Part shown: positions 13,201-25,170 of the stretch, piece by piece
Position numbering within the stretch: the first letter of the stretch is position 1
How the letters are laid out: each line of letters opens with the position of its first letter
Assembly: GCF_030463565.1 (NCBI RefSeq)
Contig: NC_134644.1
Span: 103,164,765-103,228,764, forward strand
Reading direction: 5' to 3'
Length of the DNA stretch: 64,000 nt
Source: Pelecanus crispus
Lineage: Eukaryota; Chordata; Aves; Pelecaniformes; Pelecanidae
Made by a program: the position numbers and the translations under genes
Notes under the pieces: generated by a model
What the model saw: the letters and a program-made list of their open reading frames with translations, nothing else
Databases searched by the model: none
Told to the model about the DNA's origin: nothing

Positions 13201-16200
13201 GTCTACCACAACCAGACACAGTTAGCAAGCCTGAGGGAAACGGATGGGAAGGGAAGAGAAGAGAAAGAAAACATCATTACCTGACAGGCCATGCCATTCT
13301 GTTAGACTCATTTCTTACAACAGGCTTGCAAACAGAAGTACACGATTCTGGATTTGGAGGCTAATTGTAATTAAGCACTGGGAAGGGAGAAGCTAAGTTG
13401 CAACAGGTAGACCCATTCAGTCATTCTGATTTGAATGTTCCAGGTCACCAAGTTAAAACCAGTTTTGTATAACAAAATACCTCACTCGCTTTATCAGCTG
13501 CCTACATCAAACTCACATAAACCAATAAAGAAAATAAAAACCTTCTTTTCTCTGCTTTCCCTGCTGAATGCTCGTGCTTCAACAACACCGCTCACTTTTA
13601 CTATGGGTCTCAACCCATTCGCTTTGGGAATGAACCGGAGCTTTGATGCCATAGGAACATATTTTTTTTGACGGACAGCTTCAATCTCTTCTGAAGATAA
13701 AGCACGTAGATGTACTTTGGCAAAATGGTTTCTAAAATACAAATACACATTTAGCATAAGCAATAGGAAAGGCAGTGAACTAAAACATTTAATCTCTTTA
13801 TGACAACTGAAGCTAAATATTTTACTAAGAAGATAATTACAAATACTAACCTCTGCAGAAAGTAACATGGAAATCTGAATTTCAGAACAATTTCACAGTA
13901 TCTCAATGACAATGTAATACAATAAGAGAGTACACATTCCTACTTGATGTAAGTTAATAAAAAAAAAACCTTAATTAACACAAAGGAAAATTTAAGTACA
14001 AATTAGCCAAGTACATTTGAACATTATGAAATATTTTTTATGCAAGACAACAGGAAGCTGGATATTTCTCATGATTTCAGAAGCTTGACAGACATTAACA
14101 AAGTTTAAGAGAACCTTCCGAAAACTACGTTAAGAAAGATCCAGGGAAGGACTTACACACTGTAATGGGCTGTTCTACACCCAATATTTAGGGGACCTAC
14201 TACTAATTAAAAGTTATAGTGAACTGAGATACTAGGATACACACACAACATAAAAGCATTTAGGTATCCAGTAACACGATTCAAAAGAACATATCTGCTA
14301 AGCAGGCATCAGCTAAAGTGAACAGCAGAGAATAATGAACAATGGAAGGCTCCCAAGTCACAGCTTCTGATCTCTGTAAGTCCATCCTACTGGGAAATGT
14401 GTTTTCCCCTCAGACACCCCCCTCAGGATTTACAGTTCAGCGTAGTTTAGTCCAAATCAATACTTTCCCATGCAATGAGGCAGAAGAAGGAGGTGGTGCA
14501 AAAGCCCTTGCTTTTATCTAAGACTGTGTCGTTGAAGTGGCCTACTTGCAATGTAAAAGACCTGGATCAATCTCCTGCACTGCTTCAGAAGGACAAAATG
14601 CATCATTCCAAAAAGCCCTACAGCCTAGGGGTTAGGATACTCCCCTGGGAAGGGAACTGAAACAATTCAAATCCCTGCAGAAGCAGGATGCAAATACAAA
14701 TTTGCATACAGATTTCTCTGATCCCACACCGACCAACGGGCTGGTTTAGCAAAAGGAGGCCACACTATCACAAAAGGCAGTGGATGGTTGGGGGAAAACC
14801 TGGTAAGCATGCTCTAGGAGACACCTGAGAAGCCAAGCATGCAGTAAGAGAGGCACACAAATACTTCTGTATGCCAACACAACTCCCATAAAAGCTAATG
14901 ATCCAGCTGCCTGGGACTGTTGGTGGCCAAGTGATACAGTGCATGACACCTAGAAGGTACAGAGGCATCCAGGGCCAGCAAGTTGAGCTGTTACTGAGCA
15001 AGTGTTTTGAGGATTTATGTTCAAACTTTGGAATTAAATTCCTGGTACAGAAGTAGCCCAATGTAAAGCAGAATGGACAGGAGATCACTTTTCCACAGCT
15101 AGAGATCACTATTATTTATTATGACTTAAATTCTTTCCTGAACCCATAAAACTTCATCATGAACTACAGTATTAGCTAGATCACTATGATATAACAAAGA
15201 ACTCCAGTTCAACAGAAACAACCAAATGACCAAATCTCCACTGCTTTGCAGTTCACAGGTAAGACTGAAGGAAAAAAGAAAAAGCAAAACAATCTATAAA
15301 CTATACAGAAAAATATTACTTCCTCTGAAAGTGAAGACAGAGGCCTATAATTGGCAGATCTTCATCATCACTACCTCTGGCCAGCTGTAGAATTGGATGT
15401 CATTTTGCCTGCAGCAACATTCATTGCTTATTTCATGGCATTTATAGCAGCACTAATGATTTTGAACATGCACTAGTCTAGTGGCCACTGAACTATCCTA
15501 CTCTCATTTGTACACTCATGCCGCTGTTACGCACTGGAACTTGGAGGAAGTTGAGTGGATGGTCCTGCTGCCTTTTGACATTTCATCACAATCTGATGGG
15601 GGAGATTCAGAACTTCTGCAGCATTTTCAGTCCTCAGCAGCCACTGCGTGTGGGAAGGGTGGAGTGCGTGGTCCTTAAGAAAACAGGTGCTGTCACCACA
15701 ACATTGGATACATTATTTTTAAAACATAACTTTGCCTTCTGTGAGCCACGTAACTTGAAGCAACTGTATCGCAAAATACTGATTTTTTCTTAGTACTGTT
15801 TTTAATTTGGGGCATGAAGTTTGGTATAGCTTCAAAAATTAATAGAAAGTTGTCTGTGTGCAAAATGACCAGCACACACTCACCTCCACCCATACAGCAA
15901 GACACACATACAGATTCAGGTCCCCTCTCAGAACCACGGTCTGTATCCTTGAGTGGGATTCTGCACAGAAAGATCTACTCATAGGGACAGTCCTTCAGGA
16001 TGGGGATTTACTCCCTAATAACAATGCAGTGCAAATGCAAGCTCATGAGTAAAGTCCAGGTCCACTCAGTCCAGCCTGTTCCATCCATTCTCCTCCTCCC
16101 AATGGAAGATGCAAAAGAACTGGAAAGGCATCAGTGGCTACACTTGGCTGTGAACGCCTTCCTGCAAGCCAGCTCAAAGCGATCGCCATGAGCAGCTCCA

Positions 16201-19200
16201 GCTGAGGAGGAAAAGAACCAGGACAAGCACAGAACAGCCATTAGGGCAACAACTGAGGCCACCAGATACTCTTCGTCCAGGGAGGATGGAAGCAGCTCAA
16301 CAGCCTTTGGCACTGATCACCAACTACCTGAAAATGCTGGCTGGTTAAGAGAGGATGGTGCCTGGAGAGCCTCAAAATGGCCGAGGCAGCCCTGAACAGC
16401 TGTTTCCCAATATCTCTAAACCCCGATTTCTCTCTTCCTATGTGAAGTAGGCAGCTTGCCACCTGTATGAATGCAGTAAACTGGATTAGTAGGAGACCTC
16501 ACGTTACACTGCACGCTCAAAAGAGCGATGCTGAAAGCCCTAGCCTTGTGAGCGAAGCTTAAGTGCAGCTGCTGGGATCAGACTAAAAGTCCATAGAGCT
16601 ACATATCCTGCAGCCAACAGCAAACACCCTGGCCTTACAGCACACCCCTGACAAGCACGCAGCACTACTTCCTTGGGATGCTTCCCCAGCTTTCAGTAAT
16701 CAGCTCAGGGACTTCCCGAGCCAAAGGTGAGAAGGCGCTTCCTGCACAGTGGGGAAATACATGGGGAAGAAATCAGAAGAAACAGGATCAGCCCAGATTA
16801 GGGTCTTCTGAGTTCAGAGTACCTTGTCCTTTGTCCTGGCTTCAGCTGGGATAGAGTTAATTTTCCTCCTAGTAGCTGGCATAGTGCTTGTGTTTTGGGT
16901 TTAGGATGAGAAGAATGTTGATAACACACTGATGGTTTAGTTGCTGCTGAGCAGTGCTTACACTAGTCAAGGACTTTTCAGCTTCTCACACTGCCCTGCC
17001 AGCAAGAAGGGGACACAGCCAGGACAGCTGACCCAAACTGGCCAAAGGGATATTCCATACCAGATGACGTCATGCTGAACAAAAAACTGGGGGGGTTGGC
17101 TGGGAGGACGCAGCCGCTGCTCGGGAACTGGCTGGGCATCAGTCAGCAGGTAATGGGCAATTGCATTATGTATCACTTATTTTGTATATTCTTTTATCAT
17201 TATTATTATCACTTTCCCTTCTTTTTCTGTCCTATTAAATTGTCTTTATCTCAACCCATGAGTTTTACCTTTTTTCTGATTCTCTCCCTTATATCACTGG
17301 GCAGGGGGAGTGAGCACACAGCTGTGTGATGTTTTGCTGCCTGTCGGGTTAAACCATGACATCCTTACACATTGTTTTTTTCTGGGAAACTGGGAATAGG
17401 GACAAAAGGACTGAAACCAAAAATATGTCTTCTTTTAATCACATACCCTACTAAAAATGGCATTATATCTATTCTGTAAAAATTAGTACTTGACGATACT
17501 TTTCAAGTAGCCTTTGAAGTATATTAAAACTACATAAAACACTAATTTCAACACTAAGGCTGTTACTTTGAAGACAAGACAAACAGTATATGCAGGACTG
17601 AACACTATATTCTACTACTACTATTAAATTGCATATTCTGAGCAAAACAGGACCAGAGCCCTATTAAGTGCAAACACATATGCAGAAGAGCTGCGCTGGA
17701 GATACCAATGTTAAGATCAGGGAGCAGCAGGGCAGGGCAGAGGGGGTGCAGAAATCACACATATAACATTGTAGACCAAAAGACCACTGTGAATGCAAAA
17801 GGTTCACCATATAAAACAGCCATTAAAACACAAGACATCAAGTATGCTCATTTTGCACAGTTCCAAACCTCTCTTGGATACCAACAATTTATAATGAAAC
17901 CCCAAAAGATGTGAACTATGGAGATAAGTGCACAGTATTGCTCATTAAAATTGTCTTCAGATTTTTCCTATTTCCTCACTTAATTGCTTAAAATTTGATC
18001 TTAAATAATGCCCTAACTTAAATACATGCAGGAATTTTTAAGACCAAAAAGCAGCAGGAATTCCACAGCTGCACTAAAAAAAGAATCTGTAGCTTTTAAA
18101 TCCCTCAGCCTCCCCAAAAAACCCAAACAAAAAAACCCCACTACCTGAATTTATGAATAGAGTATTACAGCATTTCAGCAGTTTGATTTTTTTTTTTATT
18201 AAGGCAGTTAAAGCAAACTGAGTATTTTTAAAATTTTTTTCGCAAGGTTACTTTGGGATTCTACCACAATGTTTTCCCCATTGTTAAAAGGTGTAAAAAT
18301 TTGACTTATCAAAACAAAATCCTCTTCCTAATGGATTGTTGCAAAAGTTTCTCTTCTCCTATGGAAAATTTGTATCAGTTTTACCACACAAAATATTTCT
18401 GAATTTACAAGCTGCACATACTACAACTACAGTATGATTTTTCTTTCAGGAAATTAAGAAAATAAAAGGAGGATAAATGAGCAATAAAGAAAAGCAGAAT
18501 TATAACTTTACACTACAAAACATGAGATTTCCACATATTCCATTTATGGTTGATTAGTTTTCTAATGTTACCTAATTCCAATGTTCTGTAACTTGCCCCA
18601 AATAAACTTTCGGTAGTAGAAAAGCATGTTTTTCTGGAACATGGTCTCGGTGATATAGAAAAATGATCTGAGCAACTCAACAACATAGGTATCCATCAGC
18701 CAGTATAGGAATTTAGCCAAAAGTTCTTCACGGAAACAATGTTCATAGGCAGGAACAAAGTGATCACCTTCAATAAACAATTCAAAGGTAGTTACAGTAA
18801 ATATCAACTATTTGTATTAGTAAAAAAAAAAAAAACAAAAAACATACAAACAAAAAACCACACGACAGACTTTTCTTAGCTTGAGGTTAATGGGAGGAAA
18901 AAAAAACAAAAGAAAATGCAAACAATTGCACAGATGCGGCTCCAATTTTTCACTGGCATTAAATAATGTGACCCAAGCTTAAAGTACAAACATAGAAGCT
19001 AATTTGCAGTGACAAATTGACATACAGGATGCAAATACATGCCATTAGTAGCCCAAAGACTTACTTTCTTCCCTCAACATTGATTTTGCAAGATCTTTAA
19101 TGCGCAAAGGCAAGATTATTGTGAAGGGAAAGGAACAATGGAAATAAGCCTGCCACAATACAAAACTTAAAAAAAAAAAAGGTAAAAGAATGAAAATACT

Positions 19201-22200
19201 TAGGCATACTGTAAAAATAACAGAATTAAACTGGGCTGACTTGGCGATGAGAATGATACTCAGATTCCCCAATTACATGAAAACTAGTTTCAGGGTTAGG
19301 CTTTATTTCAGACATCCTATATAGAACTTATTGCTGCAGTCAAATAAAAGGAAAAAAAAAAAATCACCCTAAGTTCATCAGCACTTACAATATTTAGATG
19401 GCACAAAAATTATGAACCCAGAACATTCCTAGCTACTGTCAAATTTAAGGCCACACAGGTTTGTAGTAATGTCTAAACATGGGTAAGCAAGTAGGGAATA
19501 AAACCTTGTGCTACAATACTGAATTTTTGCCAACTTCCAAGAATACTTTTTCTAATTAAATTGAAGAGTAGAATTTAACAAAATACAACAGGACAATTTA
19601 AAGAAATTATACAGAAATATTAGTTTAGCTGCATAGCACAATCATGATTATAGCATAAATGTGTTAAAAACACTTAATTTTGACACAACAGAGCTGAGGC
19701 TTAAAACTGAAACTTATAAAATGGAAATAAGTTTACAGTGCTCTACCCTGTTTGGTTTTTGTGCGCTTCAGGGCAGAGACATTTTCATGTATTTACAGCA
19801 CCTAAGAAAAGACTACCATAAAGAGGTAAAACAGTGTTCATTTCAACAGAAGCCAGGTAACATGAATGAAAAAATCCAATGTTTGTTAGAAAGTTCTCTA
19901 ACTGAAGAGTTGCAGTATGCAGTTGTAATACACAAATTAAATCAGGATGTTGTTAAGCAGCTGTCCTGGAACTAGATCATTTGTTTTCTAAGTTCTTGAC
20001 AACAGATGTAAACGATGACTACAATTCAGGGAACTGACAAGAAACCACTACTACTACTTTTGGAGGGAAAACCCCCCACCTACAGTGCAGCAATCCAATT
20101 AAACGTGTGTTTAAACTTCAAGCACAAGGGAGTAGGTTCATGAAAATTAACATCACGCCTATGTGTTGCTTTTCCTGGAATAAGGCCAGAGAATAAGAAG
20201 GTATTATATTTTTTTAAGCTAAGATGTTCCAAATGACTATGAACCAAGCATATATTTTACAATAAAAACCTTTTAAAATATTTAACTCCTCAGCATTTTG
20301 AAAAGCATGGCTCTGAGCCTAGTTTCTGAATAAAGAATCAATGTATTTGCAAGAATTAACAGTTTCTTATGGAAGTGTAACCTCCCCTATTTTTGACAGC
20401 AGTTCTCAAATATCAGACTTCTTATTTCTTCCTACATTACAAAGAACCTGTAGTAATTTCAGAACCTTATTGCACCTTTTAAAAAGGAATACCATTTTGA
20501 GCTCACATTATTGTAGGATCCAAGTACATTACAGGTAAGAATAAATACTGCAAACATACCATTTAAGGGAGTGCAATCCATATTGTACAGACGGAGAACA
20601 GAAGCACAGAAAAATGACAATATGCATTAGATCCTACAGCAACCAACCACAGAACCACAGCTTCAGCCTAGATTTAAGTGCTAGGACAGTGTCTGAAGAA
20701 AGACTTCTTCAAGGAAGCAAGATTCACCTGTCATCATCTGAAAAGAGGACTAAACAGAAGGGATTTGTATAGAATTTGGAGCAATCAGCTGATGCCCTCA
20801 CAACAGCTTTCAGCCAGGGACCACTCGGGCTGGTGACCTCTGCACTGCCAACCACCCAGCCTGAAGCAGTGCTCAGTAAGAGTCCCTTGCTCCTAGAGAA
20901 GGGCTCTAGAAAGGTGACAGATGGTGGGCAACCCCTGTATCGCATGGGTCCCATGCTCACCTCTTTCTCACAGGGTTGATACGAGGCAGGTGAAAAAACA
21001 CACTGTGAGATGAAGGTTCGCACCCACAGCAGAGTAACACGTGCCACTACAAGTGTCTTGATTTGCCTTTAGTTCTTTCTGAAGGCTTACGGTAACCAAC
21101 AGGGAGACCACATTTGTTCCTTACGTGCTTAGGTCATACTCCAATCAGAGTTACTGCGATTTGGAGGGTAGGGGCGGAAGGGAAAGAGTTTTGCTGAAAG
21201 GCCTAGGTTCTGAATTCATGTTTATGAAAATGTCATCCTATTAAACACAAAAAGCATGAATGAAAACAACGGAAACTTAAGTTTTGGAAGGAAGACAGGC
21301 TTAAGTATTCTTCCACCATCAACTACAAACACTACTAGGTTTGGTCTCTCAGCTATGGTTATTACCGTATGAACCCAACAACTCTGAACGCAGTTTCAAT
21401 ACCCTCCCCTTCCCACCTTAAACGTGAACACCAGTCATCTGACACCCCCACCACTTAGCTCTTTAATATAAGAAGTACCTTTGACTAGGCGAAGCCACGT
21501 GCAGTCATTCACTCTCATCTTCCACATCAACTCCTGCAACGAAAGCTTAGCAAACTTCCCCATGGAAATGAACGCTTTCACATTTTTTAAGAACCGGCAC
21601 TTGTTATGGTTTGACCCCCAAAGCTCAGCGGGGATGACCCGCTCCAGGCACTCCCTCACAAAGATGTACACCTGCCAGTGGCTGCTGTGCTGCTTGAGGA
21701 GCTCCCCGAGGGCTGAATCACACACCTCTCCCGGGTTTTGCTCCTCACTCTGCGACTCCCCGCGCACAGATTTTGCAAGAGGAGCGCACAAGTTGTCTGG
21801 CACATCGGTGTGACCAGATTCACATCTGCTGCTTGTCACACACTTAGTGGGCTCTTTCCCAAACTGTTCTGCTTGCTCCTGAACCTCTGCTTCCCCGGGC
21901 AAGGCTGCCTGAGAAGGCAGCTCAGTTTTTCTCACACTGGTTTCAGATATCCAGACAGGGCAATTTTTTTTCAGGAGAACTAAGTAAGGGCACTTTCCAT
22001 GGTTCTTTAACAGTTTCTGAAATGTAGGTCTCATTTGCCAGTAGCGTTTGGGCAACCTCTTCTTTCTCCAGTTGTGATGTGGCAGACTTTGGTTGTGCTT
22101 TTGTTCCAACAGATTTTGGCTTAAGAATATAGTTTCTATAAGCCGTCTTCCACCTGCCTGACAGCCCTGCAAGCGATTCAATAAAAACGATTTAGGAAAA

Positions 22201-24802
22201 CATTCTTGGAAACTCCTGCGAGAATACAGAAGAAACTTCCTGTCAATGTATACTGCAGAACGCAAGAGCGTATTTGGTAACTTCTTTGCCAAATGAGCTA
22301 GGGGACTTTCCTGCCTTCTGCATTTTGAAGAAATACCCTCCATGGGTTTGATTTGTACAGAATCCAACATACGCATCTCTACTCCTTTCCTATAGGATTC
22401 TGCTTGCATGTCAATGCTGGACTTTAAAGGTTTGTTACTCGGAACTCCTTGCAGAAAAGAGCTTTCACCTGCCACAAACTTCTTCCCGTCACGAGATGTG
22501 TGAACTAAAGAAGGACCAGACATATCACTGCTACTTCTTTGAGAAATGTGCTTTTTTTTAATGAGACTTACAGAATGTGATGCTACATACCCAGTTCCGT
22601 ACCTCTTGGAACTACTTTCGTTTACACTAGAGGTGAGATTACAAGCCTTTTCCTCTCTCACTTTCTCCTCTGCTTTTGCCCTCTTAGCTGGAATTTCAAG
22701 CTGTTCCCTATCAAGCTTCCTTTTTAAAGATGGTGCCGTAGCTGACAAATATAAACTGGAGCTACTCTGTTTTTCCAGATGTTCAGTAACCATTCTGATC
22801 TGTTTGCTTGCTTTAGAAACAGCTTTTGCAGAATACTGGTAAGCAGACACTAAGCTTTGTATCTTGTTATTTTTTTTATTTCCCATGCTGGAGACATTAG
22901 CTTCAAGTCTTTGTCTGCATTTCCACCAATGCGACTTTGAAAGATACTGTCTATGAAACATAAGCCTTTTTTGCATATAGTCGTGCAAGCTATTACGTTT
23001 ATGCTTTGAAAACCTTTGTTTAACAAACACCGGGGATGAGTCTACATTATGTGAAATAAGTTCATAAACTGGTTGCCCACAAACTTGGTAACAATTACTA
23101 GGGGGAACCAGCATAAAGATCGCACAATGTTCCAATAAATACATCATCACATCATCCCCTATCCTGCTCAGCAGTGTTTCCCAGAGGCCGCTGATACGAA
23201 TAGTTTCTGTTGCAGTATTGGGTAGGTAGCTGTATATATTTGAAGACGGCATGATTTGGAAGTGAGAACTGTTTTCGTCCAGTAAGGAGTATCCATATGC
23301 GAGGACATTCTTCTTTCTTTTTTCACACAGTCTCTGAACGACTCTTGTGATGACTTCACTCTGACTAGATAACTGAAGAAAGAAAGAAAGAAAATTAGTT
23401 TTTATCACCGACTCTTCCATAGACTACAACACTCTTTAAATAAACAGACGTGGAAGATACACCATCCTAGGCAGCAGCTTTAGATCAAACCCTTTCAAAG
23501 CAACATTAATGATTCACAAGTGCCATAACCGAAAAAAAAAAAAAAAAAATTTTTCAACTGTAGTACAAGATGTTTACATGCAGCAACATGAGCCTACGAC
23601 TTTAAGGAAGTCTTTTTAACGTCTGCCCTTTTGATCCTGGTTTTCATGCCCAGGAAACACCCTACACTGCTCCCCTCGGCGGCCTCAGCTACCCCGACTC
23701 CAAGGCCTTGGGGTCACTCTGCCCGTGGATACGTGCTCACGCAGGCTGTAACCTCAAGGGCCCTACCGCCGATTTTCTCGAGGCCTCCATTTCCTTCTAC
23801 GTAAAGAAAAGTTCGACTGAACGACTCAGTTCGCAATTCTAAAACCCACTCAACAAGCTGGCAAAGTTGGTTTCCTACCGTTGCAGTTTTGCTCACGCAC
23901 GCAGCAGCTCCGAGAGAAAAGCAGCCTTTCCCCTCTGAAAAGTTTCTTCTGCTTACACACCGACCCGCAGAGCCGTTTTCCCCCCTCTTCTCTATCCTCT
24001 CTGCGCGGGGAAGCGGCGTCTTCCATTTCCAGCGGCTCCCCGGCCACATTTGGTTCCTCCGCTCCCACCTCAGCGGGCCAGCCGAGAGCCGGCCAGCCCC
24101 AGGCAGGCAGACCTTCGGCGTTACCTACCCGCCAGCCGCCGGCACCCGGACCCTGCTCGCCCACCCCCCGGAAGAGGCGGGGGGCGACCACCCCCCGCCG
24201 CTCGCCGCTGCCCAGCGCCCGCAGCCCCGCGGGCCGGAGCGGGCAGGCGAGGCCCGGCGGGGCGGCCCCGCCGGCAGCAGCCACGAGGGGCCGAGGGCCG
24301 CCGCCCCCGCGCAGGCGTGGAGGACAGGAAGCGCCGGGGCCAGACGGCCGGCGCGCACCGCGCCGTCCCGGCGGCCCCCCGAGGGCCGGCAGCCGCCGCC
24401 GCCGCCGCCGCTCGCACGGCCGGGGGGAAAGCCCCGCGGGGCCGGGGAAGCCCCGCGCCGCTCCGCCGCCGCCCACGGCGGGGGCCTCGCTCCTCGGCGA
24501 GGGGCTGCGCCGCTCCGGCCGCCCCGGGCCCGACGCAGGTGCCAGCGGGCCACGGCTCGCCCCCTGCCTCCTACCTGCTGGAAGGTGAAGGGCCGGGGGA
24601 TGGCGCGGGCCCCGCGGGGGACGCACACCAGGCACTGCCCCACGAAGGTCCGGTAGCAGGGGGCGTCGTCGCCCCGCAGCACCTCGGCCTCCCCGGCGCC
24701 GCTCTCCCGCAGCCGCCGGATGAAGGTCTCCAGCGGGGCGGCCTCGGCGTAGCAGCCGCGCAGCGCAGCCACCACCGCCGCGAAGGGCTCCGCGCCCGCC
24801 AT
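1171..24802 (-). CDS. TERT: Telomerase reverse transcriptase gene, exons 1-10 (5' part, incomplete at left edge)
   Basis: TERT is the catalytic subunit of telomerase. In the nucleus it copies the template of the telomerase RNA onto chromosome ends. Ten exons join in frame: 24575-24802, 21479-23372, 18572-18767, 13542-13731, 9973-10155, 8523-8684, 8044-8139, 5909-5994, 3037-3150 and 1171-1242. All have GT donors and AG acceptors. Exon lengths 196, 96, 86, 114 and 72 equal those of human exons 3, 7, 8, 9 and 10 as I know them. The joined frame gives 1073 codons plus two bases: TEN domain about 1-250, a bipartite basic nuclear-localisation-like stretch at 292-309, CP motif about 446-478, QFP about 638-707, T motif about 725-760, then RT motifs 1/2, A, B' and C. 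Avian TERT is about 1350 residues (family knowledge), so some 270 C-terminal residues (motifs D, E and the thumb) lie off the left edge. No disruption was seen, so the gene looks functional. Confidence 0.97.
3037..3150 (-). CDS. TERT: TERT exon 9 (residues 1012-1050, RT motif B')
   Basis: 114 bases, as in human. It encodes [20 protein letters not shown] then [23 protein letters not shown] is the motif B' core, which shapes the template and nucleotide pocket. The exon starts after TTTACTAG and ends GATGG|GTAAGG. Directly upstream on the coding strand lies a long T-rich polypyrimidine tract. The intron to exon 8 (3151-5908) has no recognisable gene. Confidence 0.96.
5909..5994 (-). CDS. TERT: TERT exon 8 (residues 984-1012)
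   Basis: 86 bases, equal to human exon 8. It encodes [20 protein letters not shown] then NNILEIGS, with the last Arg codon split. Acceptor TTTCTAG|AGCTTA and donor GGAGCAG|GTAAAA. It was found by scanning the intron for a match to the human SSSLNEASSGLFDVFLRFM segment. The intron to exon 7 (5995-8043) holds only A/T-rich sequence. Confidence 0.93.
8044..8139 (-). CDS. TERT: TERT exon 7 (residues 952-983)
   Basis: 96 bases, as in human. It encodes [20 protein letters not shown] then [12 protein letters not shown], against human [20 protein letters not shown]. This is the helical segment between motifs A and B'. Boundaries are ATATACAG|GTTTCT and GAACAG|GTAAAT. It is too short to show as a long open frame and was found by homology. 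The intron to exon 6 is 383 bp. Confidence 0.95.
8523..8684 (-). CDS. TERT: TERT exon 6 (residues 898-951, RT motif A)
   Basis: Begins [16 protein letters not shown]899 is the first catalytic, metal-binding aspartate of motif A. The human counterpart is VDVTGAYDTI, so the Gly two residues before the Tyr is Arg here. YCIRRYAV matches human YCVRRYAV. 162 bases. Boundaries are GTTTCAG|GCTGAT and AGACAT|GTATGA. The intron to exon 5 (8685-9972) shows nothing recognisable. Confidence 0.96.
9973..10155 (-). CDS. TERT: TERT exon 5 (residues 837-897)
   Basis: 61 codons, whole at both ends. It contains LFSVLNYER, identical to human, then a variable segment, then FYYVK directly before motif A. Boundaries are CTCTTTAG|ATGCAT and GTAAAG|GTATGT. 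The intron to exon 4 (10156-13541) holds several A-rich tracts and moderately GC-rich sequence at about 11.4-13.0 kb that may be an old repeat, but I cannot name it. Confidence 0.95.
13542..13731 (-). CDS. TERT: TERT exon 4 (residues 774-836, RT motifs 1/2)
   Basis: Encodes the start of the reverse transcriptase fingers, with [19 protein letters not shown] (about 803-821) matching human SRLRFIPKPDGLRPIVNMD. It is 190 bases against 181 in human, three codons more. The donor is AAAAGAAG|GTTTTT, a weaker site than its neighbours, but the next exon continues the frame. The intron to exon 3 (13732-18571) contains a solo LTR at 16832-17361 and a SINE-like remnant near 14.62-14.76 kb. Confidence 0.95.
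14620..14762. repeat. SINE-like, partly palindromic remnant with tRNA-like Pol III boxes
   Basis: The left half has an A-box-like GCCTAGGGGTTAGGATACTC and a B-box-like ATTCAAATCCCTGC; the right half resembles the inverted counterpart (near ACCAACGGGCTGGTTTAGC). From memory this resembles an old sauropsid interspersed repeat. It is diverged and the assignment is tentative. Confidence 0.35.
16832..17361 (+). mobile_element. Solo LTR, copy 1, in a TERT intron, with 5-bp target duplication TCCTT
   Basis: 530 bases, TGTCCTGG...CATGACA, flanked by TCCTT at 16827-16831 and 17362-17366. It contains the palindromic CRE TGACGTCA at 17065-17072 and the same T/ATT-rich block as copies 3 and 4. It sits between TERT exons 3 and 4 in antisense orientation, so its own poly(A) signal would not end TERT transcripts. 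Confidence 0.92.
18572..18767 (-). CDS. TERT: TERT exon 3 (residues 708-773, T motif)
   Basis: Carries the telomerase-specific T motif: residues [20 protein letters not shown] then YITET and [17 protein letters not shown]. The length of 196 bases equals human exon 3. The acceptor is TTGAAG|GTGATC and the donor GAATTAG|GTAACA; the final Arg codon is split with exon 4. The intron back to exon 2 (18768-21478) shows only A-rich tracts and no recognisable gene. Confidence 0.96.
21479..23372 (-). CDS. TERT: TERT exon 2 (residues 77-707)
   Basis: The largest exon at 1894 bases, open throughout. It begins after a pyrimidine-rich acceptor with residues [19 protein letters not shown] and the conserved [13 protein letters not shown] of the TEN domain. 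Next comes a Ser/Lys-rich linker with the basic stretch LKRKLDREQ...PAKRAK (292-309), the CP motif near [20 protein letters not shown] (about 449-468) and the QFP region from HSSHWQVY to [10 protein letters not shown] (638-707). Human exon 2 is shorter; the extra length is in the poorly conserved linker, as is usual in birds. It binds telomerase RNA (family knowledge). The intron to exon 1 (23373-24574, 1202 bp) is GC-rich at its 5' end and holds an A-tract near 23533. Confidence 0.96.
24575..24802 (-). CDS. TERT: TERT exon 1 (residues 1-76)
   Basis: Start of the TEN domain. The ATG at 24800-24802 has A at -3 and G at +4, a strong Kozak context, and the protein from it aligns with the human N-terminus (residues LETFIRRL against [18 protein letters not shown] against CLVCVPWDAR). 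The exon ends in FTFQQ before a GT donor at 24573-24574. The frame stays open upstream to another ATG at 24860-24862, which would add 20 residues; the downstream ATG is preferred by homology. The exon is very GC-rich and lies within the CpG island. Confidence 0.95.
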
Positions 24803-25081
24803 GTTGAGGAGACAGGGCAGGCCGCCACCTGGGGCGGCCCCGCGCTCCCCTCCCTCCCGCACCGCTACGCTACGCTAAGCTCCGCGCCACCGCCGGGCGA
24901 CAGGGAGCTGCTCTTTAAAAAAAAAAAACAAACAAAACAACTAAAAAAACCCCCCACAACCCATGTAATTTAAAAAAAAAAAAAAAATTAAGAAAACGCC
25001 CTCGCAAAATTGTCCCCCGGCTGCTGCGTCCCGGCGCCGCCGGGCCCCAACGTGGCCGCGGAGGGGCGGCGGCCGAGGTGA

Positions 25082-25112
25082 GGCGGGGCGGGGCGGGGCG
25101 GGGCGGGGCGGG
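25082..25112 (+). promoter_or_regulatory. GGGGC x5 run: GC boxes / G-quadruplex-prone tract
   Basis: Five consecutive GGGGC units followed by GGG on the plus strand, 283-310 bases upstream of the TERT ATG. Each GGGGCGGGG overlap matches the Sp1 GC-box core. Six G-runs separated by single C's also fit an intramolecular quadruplex. The human TERT promoter likewise has Sp1 sites and quadruplex-forming G-tracts (established), but position and strand need not be equivalent. Confidence 0.6.
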
Positions 25113-25170
25113 AGGCCGCTGTCCAGCTCCGGCGCTCCTGCCCTCCTCCGGCGCCGTCTGGTGAGGCAGC

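Noticed and set aside
19661..19975. 104-codon plus-strand open frame in a TERT intron
   Set aside because: Low-complexity composition in AT-rich DNA with no conserved motif.
21481..22842. Plus-strand open frames opposite TERT exon 2
   Set aside because: Antisense shadows of a long coding exon, with no features of their own.
23533..23551. A-tract as the tail of a processed pseudogene
   Set aside because: No retrocopy sequence or flanking duplication beside it.
23850..24973. Several long open frames on both strands over the CpG island
   Set aside because: High GC removes stop codons in all frames. Their Pro/Arg/Gly-rich products have no domain, and only the TERT exon 1 frame matches a known protein.
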